Below are positions 22,850-31,784 of a stretch of DNA of 64,000 nucleotides, in pieces. The position numbers were made by a program, and so were the translations under genes. This DNA comes from Dipteronia dyeriana (Eukaryota; Streptophyta; Magnoliopsida; Sapindales; Sapindaceae): positions 114,524,146 through 114,588,145 of the forward strand of contig CM065296.1 of assembly GCA_032871835.1 (NCBI GenBank). Direction: 5' to 3'. Each line of letters starts with the position of its first letter. The first letter of the stretch is position 1. The notes below the pieces were generated by a model. The model searched no databases. It was given only the letters and a program-made list of their open reading frames with translations, and had not been told where the DNA came from.

Positions 22850-23865
22850 GACTTTCACTATTTTAATAACTTATTTTTAAATCCACTAAAGTAAGTGACT
22901 TCCAAAAATACCCTTATTTTACTCTATTTTTTTTATTTACTTTTCAGCTTTTCTTTTTTTGATTTTATTCTTTCATCTTCTTCATAGAACTATGTGTAAT
23001 AGACCTCCGATGGAAGTTGAAATCGACCTCCAATGGGGGTCGAAATCGACTTCCAATGGGAGTTGAAAATTGACCTCCAATGGAGGTTGAAGTCGTTCGA
23101 CCTCTATTGAAAGTTTGTTCGACCTCCATGGAGGTCAAAATCAACCTTTAATGGAGGTTAAAATTGATCTCCATTGGAGGCCAATGAAGAAAAAGATGAA
23201 AAAAAATGGAATTTTTTTTTTCGAGACTTTTCATATACTTTTCGAGACTTTTCATGTACTTTCCGAGAGTTTTCAAGTATTTTTCAAGATTTTTCATATA
23301 TATTTTTTAGACTTTTCATGTTTCTTTCAAGACTTTTCATGTATTTTTGAGATTTTTCAGGTAATTTATGAGATTTTTCAAATATTTTCAGATTTTTCAA
23401 GTAATTTCGAAGACTTTTCAAGCATTTTTAAGACTTTGGTAATTTTAGAGACTTTTTGGGTAAAAACAAAATTGTTCAAGATTTTTAGTCATTTAAAAGA
23501 CTTTTGTTAATTTTCAAGACTTTCGGGAAACAAATGAAAATTTCCAAGATTCCTTTTTGGAGAAAAAGGAAAAGTCTCACAAAAATTTATTTTTATCCAG
23601 AAAGTCTTGAAAATTACCAAAAGTCTCGGAAATGACCTTCAATTTTTTTTCCAATTTTTCTTCCATCTTCTTCTCAATCGACCTCCAATGGAGGCCAATT
23701 TTGACCTTCTTTGAAGGATGATTTCGAACTCCATTAATGGGGGATTTTGAAAAAAAAAATCCAATATGGCGATCAGAAGGTTACTGTAGGTGGACACTTT
23801 TATCCGTTTACCATAATATGTACAATTTAAACTCAAATTATTAAAATGGTGATGGTCTTAAAATG
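22850..23865. repeat. Fold-back region built of short repeats
   Basis: From 22995 to 23185 a unit close to 'cgacctccaatggaggttga' recurs about eight times in varied form. From 23218 to 23530 a unit close to 'gagacttttcatgtatttt' recurs many times. Inverted versions of both follow at 23570-23635 ('aaagtctcggaaa') and 23675-23740 ('cgacctccaatggaggcc'). The outer flanks also match in inverted form ('actattttaataactta' at about 22858 and its near complement at about 23838). A non-autonomous fold-back or Mutator-like element is plausible. The 131-codon + frame here is just the repeat. Confidence 0.6.
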
Positions 23866-23879
23866 CACTTTATAAAATG

Positions 23880-24085
23880 TGCTATAAAGTCAAACAGGCA
23901 AGACGGGAAAGCCCCCAGAAACAAGAAGTCTAAAGTAAGGACCGAAAACAACAAAAAAAACATTGGCCAACACCTGCAGCAAAACAGGAAACTAGCCACC
24001 AGAAACACCAACAAAACACCTCCAGAGGGACGAAAACTGAAGACACAAAACACAAACACCCAGCTTACAAAAAGGCCAAAACGTT
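23880..24085 (-). mobile_element. LINE 3' tail fragment, antisense
   Basis: On the minus strand this is a GT-rich, T-run-rich sequence with 'ggtgttttgttggtgtttc', like the 3' UTRs of the other LINE copies in the window. No RNase H coding part or clear target duplication is visible. Confidence 0.5.
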
Positions 24086-25800
24086 ATTTGATATTCTAAT
24101 TCATTCAAGGGTTGGAAAAAGTTATTTGATGCCAACTACATAATGGTCTAAATCCGTTGGTGTAAGGTAAATTGATGATTGGATAATGATAATGCAGAAC
24201 TCCAAAGTTTAGTGGTGGATCCTCTACTGCTGACAATATTCTCTTTCTAGCTAGTGCTGTTTTGGATTGTAGATATTTTGCAAGATAATATAAAAAAGAA
24301 AAAAAGAAAAAAAGAAAAAAAGTATCATACTCACAAAGAAAATCATACTCACACCACACGACTGAAATTATGTTCTCTCTCTCTATCTAGTTAAAGGATT
24401 TGGATCCGCTAATCGGATCTTTTTCTTGACCTAAAATATTTGATAATAATATGATGCATTTAAAGATAATGGAAGTAAAAAAAATAAAGAAATAAATCTT
24501 TGATTACATATATCACCAGATTTATATAGTTCAATAAAAAAATCATATCAACATTGGATATAAATTCCTAACTAAAAACTTAGATGTGATGTGGGCGTAT
24601 ATGAACCCACACGAATAAGAGCATGCCACATTTAGCTCCCCCTATGCCTAAAGACTTAGCTGGGTCGGGGCATATATGTACCCACCCCAATATATAAGAG
24701 CATGTCACATAGTATTCTCTATCAATCATATATTGGATGTGAAAACTTGCACTTGAAGATTATATATATTCAATAATTAATGTAGCATTTATCAAAGAAT
24801 TCAAAATGAATAAAGCCAAACAGGTTGGTATAGTTCTAAGATGATATTTGGTTCATGAGACCTAACCATTGATATGGATTATTAGAGTTACATATTGTTT
24901 GACTCATTCCTATTCATTTAAGTTTTTATATCCGATGATTACTAATATGTAATTCGGTCCTTGCTTTGACTTAGGTTTTGGTTTCTAGTCTTCCTAGATA
25001 CACATTTGTTTATGGGTTTATTCTACCATCTGCTTCGCTATTTGGGCTTCACAAATCTCTTACAAATATGATACTTTGTCATCTAGTGAGCTAGGTGATA
25101 TATATGAGGGCAGGAGAGTATCTCTTTGTTTGATGTGGATCCTCTCCTTATAATATTTTTTATATAATTAATTATTGATAAAGTAATCGTAAAAACCAAT
25201 TATATCTTAACCGAATATTTATTATAATGATATAAGGAAAAAGACGAGATAAAGAGGGGATACAAATCCCTCTTTCTTTAACCAGAAACTTCAAAGGATT
25301 AGGCCTCCTTCGGCTTTAAAAAAATCTCACATCCATCCCTATCCAAAATAAAGAAAAAGACAAAATCATGATGATTTTGGCCTAGCTAAGTCATCTTTAT
25401 TCCAGGGAATTTTCCTGTAATCAGAATAAGAAGAATCAGTCACAACCGTCTTAATAATAATTATTTCACGTTAAACTTTAATTTGCAAGGATTCCAATAA
25501 CCACTTTCTGTTTTCCTTTTTTTTTTTTTCCATTATTTAAGAACATTGATACAACAGTAGTAATTATTGAATCAATTCTTGATATTATTATTTTGGGCCA
25601 TCAATAGGATCAAGGTTCTAACATGGTTTATAATGTAACTCCCACTATTTATGGGAAGGAATATTTCACACTTTACGGTTTATTAGATAAAAATGGCAGG
25701 AGTCGAACCGTTATTACTGAAGTGAAGTGGAAGTACACCACCACTTTGGTAAAAGTATCTAAATATTGAGTTACAAAATGATTTAGATATTAGAGGATGC
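24086..25800. other. Non-coding spacer upstream of EF-hand gene 3
   Basis: No gene is supported. An imperfect ~74-bp tandem duplication lies at about 24576-24711 (units sharing 'cttag', 'catatatg/gtatatga' and 'aagagcatg.cacat'). The part at 25360-25500 resembles 27960-28110 before gene 4 ('catctttattc', 'agaatcagtc', 'tttgcaagg'), which marks the duplicated promoter region of genes 3 and 4. Confidence 0.5.
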
Positions 25801-25808
25801 CGTATATG

Positions 25809-25816
25809 TATATAAA
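25809..25816 (+). promoter_or_regulatory. TATA box of EF-hand gene 3
   Basis: TATATAAA lies 85 bp before the start codon at 25901, within the usual range for a plant promoter with a short leader. Confidence 0.6.
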
Positions 25817-25900
25817 CATCGAATCACACATACAGCGCTAGAAACGTAGAGTGCTCTTTCAACTGTACACCTTCTAGTAATACAAATCGAACTCCGGAAT

Positions 25901-26260
25901 ATGTCTACGGCTTGTCGGAGGGGTGTATACAGAGAGTGCGACAAAACAAGCGAGGACAGTAGTGTAGACAAAAAGTGGCAGTGGAGTTGGCCTTGGACCA
26001 GAAGGAACAATAAAAGTGTTCAAATACCCTTAAATGAAGAGCAGCTGAAAGATTTCTTTAAGCGTTTCGACACTAACAAGGATGGCCGCCTTAGCAAAGA
26101 AGAGCTTAAAAACGCCTTGGAAAGCCTCGGTTCTAGCTTCCCAGCTTGGCGAACCTGGCAGGCATTGCGGCATGCCGATGAAAACGGAGATGGATACATA
26201 AGCGAGGACGAGCTCGACAGCCTTGTCAAGTATATAGTGAAACGTGGTTATACGCCATGA
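25901..26260 (+). CDS. Small two-EF-hand calcium-binding protein (array copy 3)
   Basis: The 119-residue intronless protein has EF loop 1 at residues 57-68 (DTNKDGRLSKEE) and loop 2 at 93-104 (DENGDGYISEDE), both with a complete ligand set, so it should bind two Ca2+. It is probably a calmodulin-like sensor without a membrane segment or signal peptide. The N-terminus carries a Trp/Arg-rich block 'KKWQWSWPWTRRN' (residues 24-36) shared only with copy 4. The first ~20 residues, with two Cys, are specific to this copy. The linker is 'SSFPAWRTWQALRHAD' and the protein ends KRGYTP. The start is the only in-frame Met before the conserved part. No named subfamily is recognised with certainty. Confidence 0.92.
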   Translation: MSTACRRGVYRECDKTSEDSSVDKKWQWSWPWTRRNNKSVQIPLNEEQLKDFFKRFDTNKDGRLSKEELKNALESLGSSFPAWRTWQALRHADENGDGYISEDELDSLVKYIVKRGYTP

Positions 26261-26578
26261 AGTAATAATAGCCGGCAGAGAGCTCCAGACTGTTTTTATT
26301 TAAGTATAATAACTAGGTGCTGATGAGACGGTCTGTTTGATTTTCTATTAGGTGGGTAGAATAATATAATATTGTGTTTGTACTTGTCTAATTTTCCTTT
26401 ATAATTATTTTTTTGGTTGTTTTAAAAATAAAAGAAAAAAAAATTGATGTAAAAAAAGAGTTTTTAGTTATATATATACCTTCTTGTATTAATTGCAATT
26501 TGCAGTTTTAATCTAGAGTTCATGGTCAATGTGTTTTCTTGATGTAAATTTGTTGTAGAATTTAATATTTATGTATAT
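26261..26578 (+). other. 3' flank of EF-hand gene 3
   Basis: Non-coding. It shares blocks with the 3' flank of gene 4 ('gatttctattaggt.g' near 26340 and 'tttctattaggag' near 28607; 'gttttcttgatgtaaa' near 26531 and 'gttttcttaatgtaaa' near 28730), so 3' sequence was included in the tandem duplication. Confidence 0.65.
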
Positions 26579-26599
26579 TTAAAAAATGATAATAATATG

Positions 26600-27401
26600 T
26601 AAGGAATTTGAAAGATTGTTGCACTGACTCTTATTGGTTAAAGCCGCTCAAAGCTGGTGGCTGGTGCGCCCCTCCTTTTGGCGCCATGAAGTTTGACGGT
26701 ACGCCGGCGTGAGGCATCGAAGATGTTCTGAGAGACTGTCCAGGCAAGGTGTGGGGTCTGTTTTCCTTTTATGTGGGAGTTTTGGACTCTAACACACGGA
26801 GATCATCGCAATCCATAAAGCTTGTGAGTTATGTGCTAGTACGGCTGGGAAAGGGGTCACAACTGTGAGTGACTCGAAGGTAGCGATATCTTGGGTTAAC
26901 TGTGATAGTGTGATGGAGTGGAAAGTTTGAAGCATGTTAACTACATCTATGACATTCGAAGCTTTCTAAGCATTCTTGGCAACACTTCTGTGTTGATCAG
27001 TCCAAGGTCATCAAATTATTTCGCAGATAGTTTGGTTAAGAAGGGGTCGGGCTTGAGAGGGAACACTCTTGTTTGGGACGATTTTTTAGCCTTCTTTTGG
27101 TCGGGTGTGGTGTTGCTGGGTTCTTTCTCTTGGTTTTGGCGTGGCCCTGGTGTTGGATGCTTTTTCCAGTTCCTTTGTTTAGCTTGGTGTTCTTTGCTTT
27201 TGCTTCGCTAGCTCTGTTTCTTTGCCTTTTCTGTTTTGGATTTGTTTTTGTTTGCTCTGTTTCTGTTCTGTTTTCTTGTGCCTCTGTTTCTGGGTCTCCC
27301 GGTTGTTTGGGCTTCTCTTTGTTGTTGAGGCTGGTCTGCCTTCGTGTTTTTGAGGTTTGGTGTGGTTTCTGAATAAATTTACCATACAAAAAAAAAAAAA
27401 A
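26600..27401 (+). mobile_element. 5'-truncated LINE with RNase H end
   Basis: Broken frames at about 26860-27060 give LINE RNase H motifs ('VSDSKVAISWVNCDS' with the catalytic-type Asp, then 'RSSNYFADSLVKKGS'). A GT-rich 3' UTR and a 14-base A tail follow (27388-27401). A possible 9-bp target duplication tatgtatat occurs at 26570-26578 and 27403-27411. The flank after it continues the homology to gene 4's 3' flank ('tgagcagtcttttgctt' against 'tgaccagtctttttctt'). Confidence 0.82.
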
Positions 27402-28168
27402 GTATGTATATAGTTCAATCTTGTGAGCAGTCTTTTGCTTAATTTATCTGGGTTTGTGGCCAAGAATCTTCACCTTTGTATTTTCGATAGCAAGAGAAAA
27501 TTGTTATTTAATTATGGTGCTTAAAATCGATTCATGATTTTTTTTAAAAAAGAATTGATTCATGATCATTAAATATTCTGAACTCTTTATCAAAAGAGTT
27601 TGTTAATAATTTCACTGCATAATGACGCTCCATTGCTTCAAAGTTCAACCTTTCTCCATTAAAAATATATCGATTCATAAATTTGATCTTTATTCTTTAT
27701 TTATATTTTATACTTTTAGATATTATTTAATTAACTTAAACTAAAATTATTATAAACATTTAATTCTCGGATATAAATGTAAAATGTATGATTATTAACA
27801 GTTAGTTAGATTTTCATATTCTAACGTCTTTAATGAAATTTTTTACCTTTCATGCATTAAGGCTTTATCAATTAAGACAAATTAATGGTAAATTAAATTT
27901 AAGCACTCCTCATCTGTTATCTAATATCTATACGTAGAAAGAAAAAAAAAATCAAATCAAATCAAATGATTTGGCCAAACTCATCTTTATTCGAGAGAAT
28001 TTGTCCTGTTACCAACAAAATCAAGAAGAACTTCCTTGGCCCAAAAACGTCAAGCAGAATCAGTCCCAAACGTATCTTTACGTATTTCACATTTAACTTC
28101 CTTTGCAAGGCTCTCCCAATGATCACAATTCACAATCAATTTTTTTTTTTCCTTTCATTTTCTCATTG
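27402..28168. other. Spacer between EF-hand genes 3 and 4
   Basis: AT-rich and non-coding. 27960-28110 is the duplicated promoter region shared with 25360-25500. No other gene is supported. Confidence 0.5.
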
Positions 28169-28169
28169 A

Positions 28170-28178
28170 TATATAAAA
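28170..28178 (+). promoter_or_regulatory. TATA box of EF-hand gene 4
   Basis: TATATAAAA-type sequence (within 'gatatataaaacaac'), about 55 bp before the ATG at 28234. Confidence 0.6.
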
Positions 28179-28233
28179 CAACAGTTGATTACCCAACTTT
28201 CTCCCTCTAGTACTACTAATCCAAATCCAAAAC

Positions 28234-28566
28234 ATGTTTATCGAGAAGAATGTAGATAAAAAGTGGCGCTGGAGTTGGCCGTGGACCAGAAGGAATAAAA
28301 AAACTGTTGATCAAATACCCTTAAATGAGGGGGAGTTGAAAAATTGGCTTAGGAAATTTGATGAAAACCGCGATGGCCGCCTCAGCAAGGAAGAGCTTGA
28401 GAAGGCCTTGGAAGAACTCGGTTCAAGTTTCCCGGCGTGGCGATCTTGGCGAGCGCTATACCATGCTGATGAAAACGGAGATGGGTACATCAGCGAGGAC
28501 GAGCTCGACGGCCTTGTCAAGTATATAATCAAACGTGGTTATACTTATGCACCATCAAATAACTAA
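28234..28566 (+). CDS. Small two-EF-hand calcium-binding protein (array copy 4)
   Basis: The 110-residue intronless protein is the closest relative of copy 3. It begins MFIEKNVDKK and continues with 'WRWSWPWTRRNKK' (residues 11-23). EF loop 1 is residues 43-54 (DENRDGRLSKEE) and loop 2 is 79-90 (DENGDGYISEDE), each with a full ligand set. The helix-linker 'ELGSSFPAWRSWRALYHAD' matches the family. The protein ends KRGYTYAPSNN. It is expected to be a soluble Ca2+ sensor; target and tissue are not deducible. The promoter has a clear TATA box and a short leader, and the reading frame is intact. Confidence 0.92.
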   Translation: MFIEKNVDKKWRWSWPWTRRNKKTVDQIPLNEGELKNWLRKFDENRDGRLSKEELEKALEELGSSFPAWRSWRALYHADENGDGYISEDELDGLVKYIIKRGYTYAPSNN

Positions 28567-29340
28567 CTAGAGAGGTAGTTGATCAGGAGGGGGGTCTGTT
28601 CGAAATTTTCTATTAGGAGATCAGGAATGATTAAATATGGTGTTTGTACGTTTTATTTTTACCTTTTTAGTTGGTATTTTGAGTGAATTTGTACTTTGTG
28701 TATTAGCAATCTGCACTAATTAGTCTGTATGTTTTCTTAATGTAAAGCTGTACGTACAGCATGGCTGTAGAAGTTGTGTGTGTAGTTCTTAAATCTTCTG
28801 ACCAGTCTTTTTCTTGATTTATCTTTCTCTTCCCAAAAAGAAAAGAAAAAGAACGTACGTTGTTAAATTATTGTGTTTAAACTCTGATTCATGACTTAAA
28901 AACCCTCTTTAATTAGTCTTTGGCATATATATGTGGTGGCGATCAAAATAGTTTGTTAAGCAAGTTCAAAGTAACCAGTAGTTTGAAATTTTTTCTTTCA
29001 TTGTTGTGGGATTTTAAAGGTAAAGAAAACAAAAAGGATGAAATTTCGTAGGTATAAATATGACATTTTTTTTCCTCTGCACTTATGAAGTTTTAGAGAA
29101 AATTAATTTTGAAATAAAATATAAGTTATATAAGTGTGATTTCAATGAATTTTGAAGTGTGATTCGTTTTTTTTAATGAATTATAAGAACAGTGATACAT
29201 TATTGTATGAAAAAGGTTCGAAAAATTTGATGTAAAACAAGTGGCTGAGTCCTACATGGTTTTGTGGGACCATCCTAAATCTAAGAATAAATGATTTTAA
29301 TTGAAGGCAATCGATGAGATCTCCTGAAGAAAACACCTTT
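28567..29340. other. 3' flank of EF-hand gene 4
   Basis: Non-coding. The first ~260 bp carries homology to the 3' flank of gene 3 and preserves the position where the LINE tail inserted there. Beyond about 28830 nothing is recognised. Confidence 0.5.
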
Positions 29341-29343
29341 GGT

Positions 29344-29725
29344 GTTGATGCACGACCTTTTTCGGCCAAATTTCATCATTTAGGTTCCGAAATTGCAGTT
29401 TTTTCATATTTTAGAAATTTCCTTTTTAGTCATAAGTTGAATTTGACAAGCCAGAATCCTCTACCGTTAATTCCGGCTTGTTTGTGGTCGTTAGTATATT
29501 TTATTTCCGTAACTTTTGTGATTTCACTATTTTTGATAGTTTTTGCTATTTTTGGTAGCTTTTAATATGTAATCCAGTTTCTTGTCCAATAAGGATTCGA
29601 GTTAGGATTTTTATTTTAATTAGCCTTGTAAGCCGAAAGGCTCAGCAGTTGATTATTCAATAAAATTTCAGAACTTGTTTCTTAATTTTTTGGTGGATTC
29701 CAGTTTTAATAGAATTTAGACGTCA
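29344..29725 (+). mobile_element. Possible solo LTR remnant
   Basis: Bounded by TGTTGATGCACG and TTTAGACGTCA, with an LTR-like 3' half ('aataaaatttcag', 'tttggtggattccag') that resembles the end of the Gypsy 1 LTR ('ctttggtggattccaa'). No target duplication was found, so the ends are guesses. Confidence 0.35.
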
Positions 29726-30404
29726 GTCTAATTCTTTTTACGTTTTCACCGAGTCAGATATGAAAAGATAAGACATGATAAGGTAATGGGAGATGATGCA
29801 ATCACTACACAAACGATGAGCAATTCATTTAACATTTACAAACTTATCTGATTATTAAGGGTTTTTCTACCTTTATGGGTGATTTAGACTCGACTACACT
29901 CACTCACGACTACTATGTCGGATTTGGAGAGTTGGAGACTTATCACATCAATTTTCTCTACTACACAACTACTTGGTTGGTTTATGAGAGAATCTCACTT
30001 TAATCTTAGGTAGATTCTAATGGTTAGGGATGACTTGGAAGGACATATTCACAACCCACCTATTTCCATTAAGCCAAAATGCATAGGAATGACATATTCA
30101 CTACACATCCATTCCATTCCAATAAAGCTCGATGAACATTGTCACTGCATGGATCCCTAGCTACGAGCACTACATGTGCACTGCGTGCATCAAGATTCAC
30201 CACATCAACTTTTTAGACCTATGTTTGAGAACCCTATATATACATCCTTACCTTAGGCAGTCGCACACCCATACTAGCCTTCAACATCATTTTTACCCAT
30301 TTTAGATCCAAGAATATCCTCCCATAATCCAAACCATTCCTCCACCAAATTCTTTACCAAATCACTTCATTTCTCATCCATTTCCACCAAACCATCACTA
30401 AAAC

Positions 30405-30470
<66 letters not shown>

Positions 30471-30584
30471 CTAGGATATCAATTTTACGAATTGAAATTC
30501 ATCAGAAAATTCATAAGGTATGAAATATTATAAATTGAACATGGAAATGATCTGAATAATTGAACCACAAAATTGATTAGTATG
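29726..30584. other. Non-coding spacer with AT microsatellite
   Basis: No gene supported. A 62-base AT run occupies 30407-30468. Confidence 0.6.
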
Positions 30585-31097
30585 TGTTATAAGTACGAAA
30601 CTCACATGGGTATGATATTGTCCGCTTTGGGTCTAAATCCGTACGGATTTGTTAGGATACTTCTCAAAGGTCACATACTAATGAAGGTTGTTTTCATACT
30701 TATGTACACAAGATCATCCCCATGTCTGGCCAATATATTATGGAACTTTAGTTGCATACCTAACAATCCTCCCCTTGAACAAAGGAACATCATTATCTTC
30801 TTAGTCCGGGTCTCCCCTCAAACGATCATCCATCTGTCAATGCTAGATGGGAACCTCTTTGGTTTGGTTCAGCTACATTTGGCCAAGTCTAAGGCACGAC
30901 ACTGATACCATTTATTATAGGTACGGAACCCACATTATCCACATTAGTATGATATTTGTCTAAGCCCGTACAAATTTGCTCTTGAGTCTCTACCCAAAAG
31001 ACCTCATACCAATGGAGTTATGTTTCCATACTTATATAACCAAGATCATCACTATGTCTAGTCTTTATGGGACTTTGAATTGATTGCATGACACTAA
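30585..31097 (-). mobile_element. TRIM (miniature LTR retrotransposon)
   Basis: Two ~181-bp direct repeats (30585-30765 and about 30913-31097) share 'gatattgtc/gatatttgtc', 'caaagg/aaaagacctcata' and 'aagatcatcccc/aagatcatcac'. They flank only ~147 bp. On the minus strand the internal part starts with a primer-site-like TGGTATCAGTGTC (30909 down to 30897) and ends with a polypurine tract 'caaggggagga' just before TGTTAGG. Flanks gtatg (30580-30584) and gtacg (31098-31102) form a near-perfect target duplication. Non-coding, so dependent on other elements. Confidence 0.78.
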
Positions 31098-31102
31098 GTA
31101 CG

Positions 31103-31784
31103 AGACACAAGCCCCCCACCCCCCTTCCAAACCGTTTTTTCATAAAAAAATGCAATTTCCACCACTAGAGATGAGATGCGACGTTGGGTGAACCACATTG
31201 TAGTAAAGAGGGATGCCAGTACATGTAGACCAAGGTGCTAGATCACTAAAGATTATAATTACGGACTTCTCAGTGGAGTTAGTTTTAAAAGCATCGAACA
31301 TAAAAGTTATTAGATAACATTTCGCCTTAACTCTAAGCCTCTCAAGATTTGTCTCATTTTTCCACATCGAACCTAGGCTCACTCAGCAAACATATGGCGA
31401 GTTGGAGTTAATGCACAAAGAATTTTCAAAGTGACACGCATATGGAAATTTTTTAAGAATGCTCATACTTTCATGCAAACGGACCTCATGAATGGAATCA
31501 AACATTAAGAACTCCCTTGTTTTCCCCTCCTAAAAATCAATTAGGACTTCTTGTAAAGTGCAAGTGAAGATGATGGTTGGATGGTGATGGAGAGGCTGAG
31601 TGGGTATGGTTTTATTGGTAAGATAATGATAATGCTAGAGTCTTTTCCTTGGTACGCTTAGGCATTTAATCGACGTTGAATACTTTGTACACTTAGTAGT
31701 TACTTTTCAGTTGGACAACTCTTTACAAATAACTTTTTTTAAGGCTTTTTAAGCTTACAATTTAGCACTTACAAAATTTTCAAG
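31103..31784. other. Unassigned spacer
   Basis: A C-rich tract (about 31110-31126) and an 80-codon minus frame with no recognised motif. Nothing else seen. Confidence 0.4.

Noticed and set aside
23115..23510. 131-codon open frame rich in Phe
   Set aside because: It is translated short-repeat DNA ('acttttcatgt'-like units) and has no protein-like conservation.
27036..27463. Lys/Gln/Thr-rich minus-strand frames
   Set aside because: Antisense shadow of the GT-rich LINE 3' UTR; the composition explains the lack of stops.
30573..30905. 110-codon plus-strand frame
   Set aside because: It runs through a TRIM LTR and internal region in the antisense direction and has no motif.
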